A program made the translations under genes and the position numbers. Positions 42,456 through 50,915 of a stretch of 64,000 nt of DNA are shown here, piece by piece. The stretch comes from QYOJ01 sp043806735. Its GTDB lineage: Bacteria; Bacteroidota; Bacteroidia; Bacteroidales; FEN-979. The stretch's first letter is position 1. The number at the start of each line of letters is the position of its first letter. Location: positions 1-64,000 of the forward strand of contig JAZDGR010000052.1 in the NCBI GenBank assembly GCA_043806735.1, given 5' to 3'. Below the pieces are notes generated by a model. That model did no database searches. It saw nothing but the letters and a program-made list of their open reading frames with translations, and was not told the origin of the DNA.

Positions 42456-43925
42456 CTAGAAACGGAAATAGATAAAGGGGGTGAATCCGGTGGAAGTGAT
42501 TGTCGCTTCATTCAGCACAAAGAGTATTATGGCCAGGAGTGTAAACAGGATGACCGTCGCATTTCCCGGAGTGGAGAAGAGCTTCTCGCTCCATCCCTGA
42601 ATTCGTTTCCATCCTCCCCAGAAGGAGAAAAAAATTGCAATGCCCAGCATCGTCCAGAACTTGGGGTTGAGCCAGATTTCGTTCTGACAATTGACAAAGA
42701 GGAACATCCGGCGCAGGTAGAACCAGGCATAATCCAGGTTCTCGGCACGGAAGATCACCCAGCCGATGACCAAAACAAGAAACGTGAGGAGGCGCGAAGG
42801 AATTTTCCCGGTTTTCTTCAGCCACCTGATCAGGAACAGGCGGTCGAGGATCAGAAAGAAAGCCATGTAACCGCCCCATAGGATGAAGGTCCAGGCAGCG
42901 CCGTGCCAGAAACCGCAAATGAGAAAGGTAATGGCCGCAGCATAACAATAGAGCAGCTTGTCGGTGCGGATTCCCAGGTATTTTTCCTGTTTCCATTTCC
43001 GGGAGGTGGAATAGGCGATCGGGAGAAACAGGTAGTCGCGAAGCCAGGTCGACAAGGTGATGTGCCACCGTTTCCAGAAATCGGTGATGCTGGTGGAAAC
43101 ATACGGAAAGTTGAAATTTTCAGGCAGGCGGAATCCGGCCATTTTTGCCAGTCCGATGGCCATATCGGTGTATCCCGAGAAATCGAAATAGATTTGGAAC
43201 GTATAGGCAATGCCTCCGATCCAGGCAAGTCCGGAAGAGAGTTCCAGCGAACTCAGAGCAAATAATTCATTGACGGTAACCCCCAGCACATCGGCGATCA
43301 GTACTTTCTTGGAAAGTCCGATCACAAACCGGTAAAATCCGATCAGCCGCTCATTCGCGTTTTCCTGGGCTCGCCGGTCCCGGATCTGGTCAGAGATCTG
43401 CCCCACCCGCACAATGGGGCCCGAGAGAAGCTGCGGGAACATGAAGATGTATAAGGCATAGTCCTGAAGCCTTGTCAGTGCATTGTGCCGGCGTTTGTAT
43501 ACATCCAATGTACAAGAGAGTTTCTGGAAGGTGATAAACGAGATTCCGATGGGCAGAGCCACGTTGGTCCATTCGGCCGGTTTACTCCCGAACCAGCTTA
43601 AGAGGACATTGAACTGATCCACGAAAAAGTTCATGTACTTGAAGTACACTAACAAACCCAGGTTCAGCAGCACGCTGATCCAGAAAAGGATTTTTCGTTT
43701 TCTTCCTTCGCTCCTTTCGACCTGTTTCAGGATGATGAAGTCGGCCAGCACCGATCCGGTCACCACAAACACGAAGACAGGGGCTCCCCAGGCATAATAG
43801 AACAGGCTGACCAGTAGTAAAAACAGGTTCTTCGGCCAACTTTGGGGTATGCGCGCAAGCAGGTAATAAATGATCAGAAAAGCCGGCAGGAAATAGAGAA
43901 GAAACAAACTTGTACTGAAGATCAT
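42456..43925 (-). CDS. MBOAT-family membrane O-acyltransferase (AlgI-like)
   Basis: 489 residues with about ten TM helices and no soluble domain. AlgI/DltB-type landmarks: FYYAWG near the N-terminus, FQKLSCTLDVYKRR, SDFWKRWHITLSTWLRDYLFLPI (here TDFWKRWHITLS), and the conserved His in ICGFWHGAAWTFILWG. Such proteins move acyl groups across the membrane to modify cell-surface polymers, with an AlgJ-like partner; that partner is the next gene downstream. It starts 13 bp after a GT-C glycosyltransferase gene. Confidence 0.9.
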   Translation of the reverse strand: MIFSTSLFLLYFLPAFLIIYYLLARIPQSWPKNLFLLLVSLFYYAWGAPVFVFVVTGSVLADFIILKQVERSEGRKRKILFWISVLLNLGLLVYFKYMNFFVDQFNVLLSWFGSKPAEWTNVALPIGISFITFQKLSCTLDVYKRRHNALTRLQDYALYIFMFPQLLSGPIVRVGQISDQIRDRRAQENANERLIGFYRFVIGLSKKVLIADVLGVTVNELFALSSLELSSGLAWIGGIAYTFQIYFDFSGYTDMAIGLAKMAGFRLPENFNFPYVSTSITDFWKRWHITLSTWLRDYLFLPIAYSTSRKWKQEKYLGIRTDKLLYCYAAAITFLICGFWHGAAWTFILWGGYMAFFLILDRLFLIRWLKKTGKIPSRLLTFLVLVIGWVIFRAENLDYAWFYLRRMFLFVNCQNEIWLNPKFWTMLGIAIFFSFWGGWKRIQGWSEKLFSTPGNATVILFTLLAIILFVLNEATITSTGFTPFIYFRF

Positions 43926-43938
43926 ATAGCCAGGTTTA

Positions 43939-45720
43939 TTAATTTACACAGAACTTCACGGTCATATCATCCAGAAAAAAAGTAGTGCGGTGTTTATTCC
44001 AGCAGTACACCTTAATGTAAGAGTCAGTGTCGTACCATTCAGGGAGGGTAAATGTTGTAGTAATCTCGTTCCATTTCCCCATTTCCCTGAGTACCGGATC
44101 TATCTCGAATGATTGCCATATGATTGATCGTCCTTCTTTTTCTACTGAGCATACAATCACAGCGCCCGTCAAACTATCTCCCGGATTCAACACCCATGAG
44201 TTCACCAGGATTTGGGTTGGAAACGCAAGGTCAAAGTCTTTTGCGGCTTTTATTACACCCCCGCAAAATTCAATGGAAGGATTAAAAACAGCACAATGGG
44301 AATAGGAATGATACACCGAATCGGTTATGAAAAAATAGGAACGATCATCTGAAGGTTCATAGGTAATTGTCACCTTGTCCAGTGTTCGGTACAGGTGTAT
44401 AAGGTCATCCGGGAGGATGCTTGCCTTTGTCAGATTCACTAAATACGTCCTGAAATCCCAGGTATCCGCTTTAAAACACATCGTATAATACCAGGAGGAA
44501 AGTATGTTGATATAGACGATAACAAGAAGGACTATTCCACCTGCAAACTTCCCAATCCAACGGGTATGATTCCATGCGGATTGCAGCAGAAATCCAAGGG
44601 GAATGCTGAAGACCGCATAGTACTCGATAAAACAACGGTGCCCGAAACCACAACCGAAGTACCAGGAGTACCAGGAAGCGCAAAGGTAGCTGACCAACAG
44701 AAAGAGAAAAAGAAACTGCCATCCGTTGCGGATCTTTTTCAGGATCATCGCTCCCATTCCCAGGATCATAAGGATGGCGAGGGGTGTATTCAGGAAAAGG
44801 CCATTTTTTGGGGCAAACCACACCTCGAGGAGAAAGGGATGGCGCCAGTTCGTAAATCCTTCGTGATCATATGAATAAACCAGGAAAGAGCCAAAGCCAT
44901 ATTTCCAATAAAGCATCTGGGGGAATACGACAATCAACAGGCAGATCAGGAAGGTAAGCAGGTACTTCGGTTTCATAAAAATCGAGAACCTTGTGAAAAG
45001 AGCTTGCCCGGTTTGAACATTCCATAAGAAAAAGAGAAGGAGAATGATCCCGTTGATTGGCCGGATGATCACTGCCAGGGAAAAAGAAACCGAAAGTAAC
45101 AAAAACCATTTCCATCGACGGGTTGCCATAAACCTCAGCAAGGCAAGCAGGTAAAGTGAAAACACAAAAAAAGAATAGATATGCGACATCGATGTTGCAA
45201 TCATGGAATAATAGAAAAGATTCGTTCCTGTAAACACAAGCAGTAAAACAATGTACTGAATCAATGGCCGGAAAAACTCCCGGAGTACCTGTTTCAGGAT
45301 CAGCAATCCCAGAATGAGATAGACAACAGCTGCCACATCGATCATGCGATGATAGATGGGGGAAAATCCTTTATCTTCAGAAATATTCAGGGCTTTTGCG
45401 ATCCCATGAGCAGAGATAAAGAATGGGGAAAGCAGGGTGGATACTCCATAAAAATATTTGGTTTGAATGGTATTCTGTTCTTTATTCAGATGGAACGCGT
45501 TTCCTGTTTTCTCTGCGATATTTTCCGGCAGCTTATCCGCTTCAAAGTCTGCAAAAAATAACGAAGGAAGATAGATATAGTACCCAGCTCCATCAGCCCA
45601 GATCACCCCTTTCCAGGTCAAATTATCGCGATTGTCATGGAGCAAGAATGTCAGCCCTAGTGAGATCATAAACAAGATCAGAAAAAACAGAAGACCCGGA
45701 ATGTCAGCTTTTTTCTTCAT
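43939..45720 (-). CDS. GT-C-type membrane glycosyltransferase with C-terminal beta-sandwich
   Basis: 593 residues with about ten TM helices in the first 430. The first periplasmic loop carries an acidic GT-C signature: WADGAGYYIYLPSLF. This is the PMT/GT39-like superfamily, which uses polyprenyl-phosphate sugars on the outer face of the membrane. The last 130 residues (about 460-593) are a beta-rich periplasmic module with GKWNEITTTF, KVYCWNKH and FFLDDMTVKF, shared with the neighbour 45720-47600 and two other cluster proteins. The start ATG shares one base with the stop of the upstream paralogue. Confidence 0.8.
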   Translation of the reverse strand: MKKKADIPGLLFFLILFMISLGLTFLLHDNRDNLTWKGVIWADGAGYYIYLPSLFFADFEADKLPENIAEKTGNAFHLNKEQNTIQTKYFYGVSTLLSPFFISAHGIAKALNISEDKGFSPIYHRMIDVAAVVYLILGLLILKQVLREFFRPLIQYIVLLLVFTGTNLFYYSMIATSMSHIYSFFVFSLYLLALLRFMATRRWKWFLLLSVSFSLAVIIRPINGIILLLFFLWNVQTGQALFTRFSIFMKPKYLLTFLICLLIVVFPQMLYWKYGFGSFLVYSYDHEGFTNWRHPFLLEVWFAPKNGLFLNTPLAILMILGMGAMILKKIRNGWQFLFLFLLVSYLCASWYSWYFGCGFGHRCFIEYYAVFSIPLGFLLQSAWNHTRWIGKFAGGIVLLVIVYINILSSWYYTMCFKADTWDFRTYLVNLTKASILPDDLIHLYRTLDKVTITYEPSDDRSYFFITDSVYHSYSHCAVFNPSIEFCGGVIKAAKDFDLAFPTQILVNSWVLNPGDSLTGAVIVCSVEKEGRSIIWQSFEIDPVLREMGKWNEITTTFTLPEWYDTDSYIKVYCWNKHRTTFFLDDMTVKFCVN

Positions 45721-47600
45721 TACTCTTTTACGGGTTCCAGCAATTCGATCAAAAGGTCATCCATATAAAAAGGTTGTTTGCCGCGGTTCCAGATATAGAC
45801 TGCCAGCACATCTTCCGCGTCGGTCACAAACGGAATCTCGTAATCCATACTTACGGGATTCCATTCCCCAACCTTCAGGGAATCATCTGCCAGCTGGATC
45901 GATTTGTATTTGTAGTTGTTTTCTTTCCCGGTCATGGTCACCACCAGGTTGGCCGGACTCTCTTTCATTTCAACGGTAGGGTAGACAAACAGGGTCACCC
46001 GGAGCCAGGAACCCTCTTTCGCTGCGAGCTCATTGTAGGCTACCTTAATCCCGGGGGAGAATTCAACGGTCGAGTCCATCTGATACGAATGGCTGCCAGC
46101 CTTCACGATGGTTCTGGAAAGATGCGGGTCCTGATCTGCCCCCTGGTATTCAAAGGTATAATTGGCAAGTACGCGCTTTGTAAACTGCTGACCCTCCTTC
46201 AGGAATTCGCGGTCGGAAGTTTCCACAACCTCCAGCAGTTTTTTGCTGGATTCTTCCACGTGTGTCCGACCAAAAATAGCCCAGTAGTATTCTTTCGTCA
46301 TCCGCGACGGGTCAATGATCCAGGTCATGTACTGCCAGGTCTGGAACAGGTTAAGCCAGATAAAGAAAGCTGCAACAACGAAGAACACCAGCTTCAGCCA
46401 GATGCGGCGACGAAAGATCCAGGTGATGAATGCCCCGAAGGGGATCGCCAGTAAGGCATAGGATTGCATGAGGGACCGTTGGCCCAGACTGCCACCATAC
46501 CACCAGGTTGTCCAGGAGGAGACGATGAGCAGGTTGACGGTAAAAAAAAGGAATGCTGCCCAGAAGAGTTCCCGTTTCTGCCGCCAGAGGAAGATAAAAC
46601 CTGCCACCGGAAAACACATCATGGGAGCATAGATCAGCCAGCCCTTTTTCCAGGAAAAGAGGACAAACATGATGTAAGGCGCCAGGAACCGCAATCCCTC
46701 CCCTTCTTCGTAACTGTAATACAAAAATCTCCCGGAATAGATCTTCCAGTAGATTAATTGGACTGAACCCACCAGCAATACGCACAAACCCATACCAATG
46801 ACCTGTGACCAGTGACTAGTGACTAGTGACAATTTTTTCTGCAGGGTATCTTTATTCCATATACCCCAGAGCAGGGGGATCAGTGCACTGATGATCTCGG
46901 TAGGACGAATCAGGACCGCGAGGCCCACAAACAAACCCAGCGGTATGGCAAATCTCCATTTCGGCGTTTCATGCCATTTCATGGTAAACCAGATGATGAG
47001 GGCATAAATGGCAAACAGCGTGTTGTGCACCATTGCCCCGTCGTATGCGGTAAGCTGGAAAAAGTTGGTTCCCAGGATCAGAAGTACCATGACAACCGAG
47101 GTGACAACATCCGAAAAGTACCTGATCAGGATCTTGCGCAGAAACCAGATGCCGATGACGGTATAAATGAGGCATCCCATGGCAATGGAAAACTGGTAGG
47201 GCAGTGAAAACCCGTCTTGGACATAACCGAGAGCACCTGCCAGCCAATGGGCAAGAAAGAAAAAGGGTGAGAACAAAATAGCCATCCCCATCGGGTATTT
47301 CAGGATGTAGTGCTCTTCGGGGCCCATATAGGCCTGATAAAACCCGATGGTGGGTCCATATTTGTCGAGGATCTGCTGAAGCCAGGAGAAATCGGATATT
47401 CCCAGGTCATGATAGATGAACTTTGCCGGAAGGTAGAGGTAATAACCAAAAACATCCCATGAGAGGATCGAAAGTACATCATAGGTCAGCCAGCGCGGGA
47501 GTAAAAACCTGCCCAGAATTACTCCGGCCGATAAAATCAGAAAGGTAACGCCGGAGATTGGGGCAACTGCTTTATTCTTCACCATTAAACCGGTTGTCAC
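45720..47600 (-). CDS. GT-C-type membrane glycosyltransferase with C-terminal beta-sandwich (paralogue)
   Basis: 626 residues, same plan as its downstream neighbour: WDVFGYYLYLPAKF in the first loop, about ten TM helices, and a C-terminal beta-rich module (about 475-626) with GEWNPVSMDYEIP, AVYIWNRGK and FYMDDLLIEL. Probably transfers a sugar from a polyprenyl carrier, plausibly the product of the GT2 gene upstream. A cytoplasmic-side loop contains the sequence LSLVTSHWSQV (about 256-266) encoded by a heptamer array at 46805-46832. Four-bp overlap with the GT2 gene and 1-bp overlap with the paralogue indicate tight coupling. Confidence 0.8.
   Translation of the reverse strand: MTTGLMVKNKAVAPISGVTFLILSAGVILGRFLLPRWLTYDVLSILSWDVFGYYLYLPAKFIYHDLGISDFSWLQQILDKYGPTIGFYQAYMGPEEHYILKYPMGMAILFSPFFFLAHWLAGALGYVQDGFSLPYQFSIAMGCLIYTVIGIWFLRKILIRYFSDVVTSVVMVLLILGTNFFQLTAYDGAMVHNTLFAIYALIIWFTMKWHETPKWRFAIPLGLFVGLAVLIRPTEIISALIPLLWGIWNKDTLQKKLSLVTSHWSQVIGMGLCVLLVGSVQLIYWKIYSGRFLYYSYEEGEGLRFLAPYIMFVLFSWKKGWLIYAPMMCFPVAGFIFLWRQKRELFWAAFLFFTVNLLIVSSWTTWWYGGSLGQRSLMQSYALLAIPFGAFITWIFRRRIWLKLVFFVVAAFFIWLNLFQTWQYMTWIIDPSRMTKEYYWAIFGRTHVEESSKKLLEVVETSDREFLKEGQQFTKRVLANYTFEYQGADQDPHLSRTIVKAGSHSYQMDSTVEFSPGIKVAYNELAAKEGSWLRVTLFVYPTVEMKESPANLVVTMTGKENNYKYKSIQLADDSLKVGEWNPVSMDYEIPFVTDAEDVLAVYIWNRGKQPFYMDDLLIELLEPVKE
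46805..46832. repeat. Heptamer array inside a GT-C gene, unit GTGACTA
   Basis: Four units (GTGACCA, GTGACTA, GTGACTA, GTGACAA), translated on the minus strand as LSLVTSHWSQ. The same sequence family as the array in the GT2 gene at 48141-48175. Confidence 0.8.
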
Positions 47601-48367
47601 TTTGTGTATTTCCTGTCAAAAATGTTGTACCGGATCAGGCAGATCACGGCTCTCAGCGCATCTTTCATCCGGATTTTCTTTCCTTCTTCATAGGTTCTTC
47701 CGTAGTAGGAGATGCCCACTTCATAGATCCGGATCCCCGGAAACCGTGCGATTTTGGAGGTGACTTCCGGCTCAAAGCCAAACCGCTGCTCCTTAAAATG
47801 GATTTGTTTCAGGAACCCGGCACGGAACAGCTTGTAGCAGGTCTCCATGTCGGTAAGGTTGAGGTTGGTAAAGAGGTTGGAGACGAAGGTCAGGATCTTA
47901 TTCCCGATCGAGTGCCAGAAAAAGAGGATCCGGTGGGGACGGCCTCCCATGAAACGGGAACCATATACCACATCGGCGACGCCATCCAGCATAGGTTTTA
48001 ACAGCACTTCATATTCCTGGGGATCATATTCCAGGTCGGCATCCTGAATAATAATGAACTCCCCTGTTGCCAGCTCAATGCCTTTATGGATTGCTGCACC
48101 TTTGCCCTGGTTGAAGGGCTGTGAGAAGAACTGGATAGTGGTGACTGGTGACTGGTGACTGGTGACTGGTGACTTTTCAATGTACTCTTTGACGATCTCT
48201 CCCGTATTATCCGTTGAGGCGTCGTTGGTGACAATGATCTCTTTTTTGAGTCCGCCGGGCAGGGTCGCCGAAAAGACCTTGTCAAGGATCCGGGTGATGG
48301 TTTTTCCCTCGTTAAAAGCCGGGATCAGGATGGAAAGTGTTTGATCCATGGAAGTAGAATTATTCAT
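47597..48367 (-). CDS. GT2-family glycosyltransferase (polyprenyl-phosphate sugar synthase-like)
   Basis: 256 residues. LSILIPAFNEGKTI, VTNDASTDNT, GKGAAIHKGIELATGEFIIIQDADLEYDP and YGSRFMGG match DPM1/ArnC-like GT2 enzymes that charge a polyprenyl phosphate with a sugar; no C-terminal TM helices. It lies directly upstream of two GT-C enzymes that use such donors. Residues 65-76 (KSPVTSHQSPVT), between the acceptor-side helix and the next strand, are encoded by a heptamer array. The ATG at 48349 (MDQTLS) is an alternative start; the annotated one overlaps murF-alr by 8 bp. Confidence 0.85.
   Translation of the reverse strand: MNNSTSMDQTLSILIPAFNEGKTITRILDKVFSATLPGGLKKEIIVTNDASTDNTGEIVKEYIEKSPVTSHQSPVTTIQFFSQPFNQGKGAAIHKGIELATGEFIIIQDADLEYDPQEYEVLLKPMLDGVADVVYGSRFMGGRPHRILFFWHSIGNKILTFVSNLFTNLNLTDMETCYKLFRAGFLKQIHFKEQRFGFEPEVTSKIARFPGIRIYEVGISYYGRTYEEGKKIRMKDALRAVICLIRYNIFDRKYTK
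48141..48175. repeat. Heptamer array inside the GT2 gene, unit GTGACTG
   Basis: Four perfect GTGACTG units and one GTGACTT. Translated on the minus strand as KSPVTSHQSPVT. Confidence 0.9.
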
Positions 48368-50915
48368 GAAAATAGATGCGTTTCACGCGTCTTGAAATAC
48401 TGGTCAGGATCTCATACGGTATCGTCTCCAGGGTTTTGGCCAGCTCCGTTACCGGGAAGTCGTCCCCGAAAATGATCACCAACTCCCCTTCGTTCACGGG
48501 GGTTCCGCTTTGCACAATCTGCGTAATGTCCAGCATGCAAAGATCCATGCAAATGTTGCCGATCACCGGGGCGCGAACCCCTTTCACCAGCAGGTGCCCG
48601 CGTCCATTTCCCAGTTTGCGGTCTAATCCGTCGGCATATCCCACCGGGACTATTGCTATGAGGCTGTCCTTATATGCTTTTCCGATGCGGTTATAGCCGA
48701 TGGTTTCTCCTGCTTGTATGGTTTTAATCTGGGTGATGACCGATCGTAAAGTGCTCACATTCCGCAGGCGCTTTTGCTCGACTTCATCATACCCTACCCC
48801 GTAAAGGCCGATCCCCAGCCGGACCATCTCGAACTGACCCTCTGGGAACCGGCTGATTCCTGCCGAATTCAGAATGTGCCTTAACACCGGGTATCCGACA
48901 GCTTGCCTGATTTTTTCGCTCATTTCGATAAACTTGCGGAACTGTTCGCCCGTAAAGGGATCCAGATTCGGGTCTTCGCTTCCCGCAAGATGGGAGAATA
49001 CGGAACAAACCCGAATGGTGTGACTTCCCGTGATTCTTTCGATCAATGCATCGAGCTCGTCGGGACAAAAACCCAGCCGGTGCATCCCGGTATCCAGCTT
49101 GATATGGATTGGAACGGCTTCCCTGGACCCGGTCGGATTCCGGTCAATGGCTTCCTCCAGCATGCGCAGGATCCGGTGGTTGTATATCTCCGGTTCAAGG
49201 TTGTAATTCAAAAGCGTTTCAATGCTCTCTTCTTCCGGACTCATCACCATAATGGGCAGACTGATGCCGGCGTTTCGCAGTTCGACGCCTTCATCGGCAT
49301 AGGCAACAGCCAGGTAATCGACATGATTGAACTGAAGCAGGTTGGCGATCTCGTAGCTTCCACTGCCGTATGAAAAGGCTTTTACCATCGCCATAATTTT
49401 TACACCCGGTTTCAGTTTGGCCTTATAGAAGTTGAGGTTGTGAACCAGGGCATCCAGGTTGATCTCCAGTACCGTTTCATGCGATTTTTGCTGCAATGCC
49501 TGGCTGATCCGCTCAAATCCGAACAGGCGGGCGCCTTTCAGGAGAATGGTCTCGTCGCGAAAGGACGAGAGCGGGAAGTGATTTAGGAACTCATCAGTAG
49601 TTTCAAAGAAGGCTTTCTGCATCGGAAACTGATGCAGGTTCCGTGAAATATCCGGACCGATTCCGATGATCCGGTCAATTTTTTTCTCCGCCAGGATCCT
49701 GGCGATTGTTCCGTACAGTTCCTCCTGGCTACGGCCTGTTTGCAGGATATCCGACAGGATCAGGGTCTTTTTCCGGTGCTGGTTCTGCTGCACGAGGAAA
49801 TCCAGGGCAATGCCCAGCGAATTGATGTCGGAATTGTAGCTGTCGTTGATGAGGGAGCAATGGTTGATCGCCTCCTTGAGTTCGAGGCGCATGGCGACGG
49901 AAGTCAGGAGGGGGAACCGATCGGTGATACGAGATACGGGATCCGGGATTCCTAACACCATCGTCAACGCCCAGCAGTGAATTGCGTTTTCAACAGAAGC
50001 TTCGTCGGTGAAAGGGATGGTTATTTCGATCTCTTTTTGTTGATATAATCCCCGGATGCAGGAATGTCCCTGCTCTTTTCGGATCTCTTTGATCATCAGG
50101 TCATCTCTTTCCCCGCTCCCCCATGTAAACCGCTTCAATGCCGTGTATTTTTCCGACCGCTCAAGCAGGTCGCCGATCATCCGATAGTCTGACCGGTAGA
50201 TCAGGATATCAGAGTGCACAAAAATCTTCAGCTTCTCTTCCGCTTTTCCTTCATATCCGCTGAAGTGTTCATCATGCGCCGGGCCGATGTTGGTGAGGAT
50301 CCCGATGGTCGGTCTGATGATCTCTTCCAGCCGGTCCATTTCCCCGGGTTGTGAAATTCCGGCTTCAAAAATAGCCAGGTCATATCGGGGTTCCATTTTC
50401 CAGACCGACAGGGGTACTCCGAGTTGGGAATTGAAGCTTTTGGGACTGCGGATCACTTGGAAATCCGGAGAAAGCAACTGGTACAGCCATTCTTTCACGA
50501 TGGTCTTCCCGTTGCTTCCCGTGATCCCGATTACCGGATATCCGAATTGCTTCCTGTGATGGGCGGCGAGTTGCTGGAGGGCAGTCAGGGTGTCGGAGAC
50601 CAGGATAAAGACAGGATCCCGTTGCTTCGCTGCGCTCGCAATGACAATGTTTCCTGCCAACTGCCAACTGCCAACTGCCAACTGCAAATTGCTGATCAGG
50701 AAGCACTTCACGCCCTTTTCCGCCAGCTCCCGGATGTACCGGTGACCATCGTTCCGGCCGCTTACAAGGGCAATAAAGAGGGTCCCTTCGGGATTTGCAA
50801 GCCGCCTGCTATCAATGAGCAATTCTGATATGGCCGGATCTGCCGGAGCTGAAGAAATCACCTCCCCGTCGGTGATCCGGGCGATCTCGCTGGCGTTATA
50901 TTGAAGCACACTCAT
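48360..50915 (-). CDS. murF-alr: Bifunctional MurF ligase / alanine racemase fusion
   Basis: 851 residues. The N-terminal part (about 1-460) is MurF, adding D-Ala-D-Ala to the UDP-MurNAc-tripeptide: P-loop GITGSNGKTIVKEW, FNSQLGVPLSVW, NDSYNSD. The C-terminal part (about 480-851) is a PLP alanine racemase: MAMVKAFSYGSG with the PLP Lys, HIKLDTGMHRLGF, and GYADGLDR plus NICMDLCMLD. This fusion is known in Bacteroidota and supplies D-Ala for its own substrate. Residues 75-99 (QLAVGSWQLAGNIVIASAAKQRD) come from repeats at 50621-50691 in the MurF N-terminal domain. Overlaps pdxA by 4 bp. Confidence 0.93.
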   Translation of the reverse strand: MSVLQYNASEIARITDGEVISSAPADPAISELLIDSRRLANPEGTLFIALVSGRNDGHRYIRELAEKGVKCFLISNLQLAVGSWQLAGNIVIASAAKQRDPVFILVSDTLTALQQLAAHHRKQFGYPVIGITGSNGKTIVKEWLYQLLSPDFQVIRSPKSFNSQLGVPLSVWKMEPRYDLAIFEAGISQPGEMDRLEEIIRPTIGILTNIGPAHDEHFSGYEGKAEEKLKIFVHSDILIYRSDYRMIGDLLERSEKYTALKRFTWGSGERDDLMIKEIRKEQGHSCIRGLYQQKEIEITIPFTDEASVENAIHCWALTMVLGIPDPVSRITDRFPLLTSVAMRLELKEAINHCSLINDSYNSDINSLGIALDFLVQQNQHRKKTLILSDILQTGRSQEELYGTIARILAEKKIDRIIGIGPDISRNLHQFPMQKAFFETTDEFLNHFPLSSFRDETILLKGARLFGFERISQALQQKSHETVLEINLDALVHNLNFYKAKLKPGVKIMAMVKAFSYGSGSYEIANLLQFNHVDYLAVAYADEGVELRNAGISLPIMVMSPEEESIETLLNYNLEPEIYNHRILRMLEEAIDRNPTGSREAVPIHIKLDTGMHRLGFCPDELDALIERITGSHTIRVCSVFSHLAGSEDPNLDPFTGEQFRKFIEMSEKIRQAVGYPVLRHILNSAGISRFPEGQFEMVRLGIGLYGVGYDEVEQKRLRNVSTLRSVITQIKTIQAGETIGYNRIGKAYKDSLIAIVPVGYADGLDRKLGNGRGHLLVKGVRAPVIGNICMDLCMLDITQIVQSGTPVNEGELVIIFGDDFPVTELAKTLETIPYEILTSISRRVKRIYFHE
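50621..50691. repeat. Compound repeat inside murF: dispersed repeat plus heptamer array CCAACTG
   Basis: 50621-50649 carries GTTGCTTCGCTGCGCTCGCA, a partly palindromic sequence of the dispersed type whose minus-strand reading gives IASAAKQ or CERSEA-like peptides. 50657-50684 holds four CCAACTG units followed by a degenerate CAAATTG. All are in frame, without stop codons. Confidence 0.85.
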
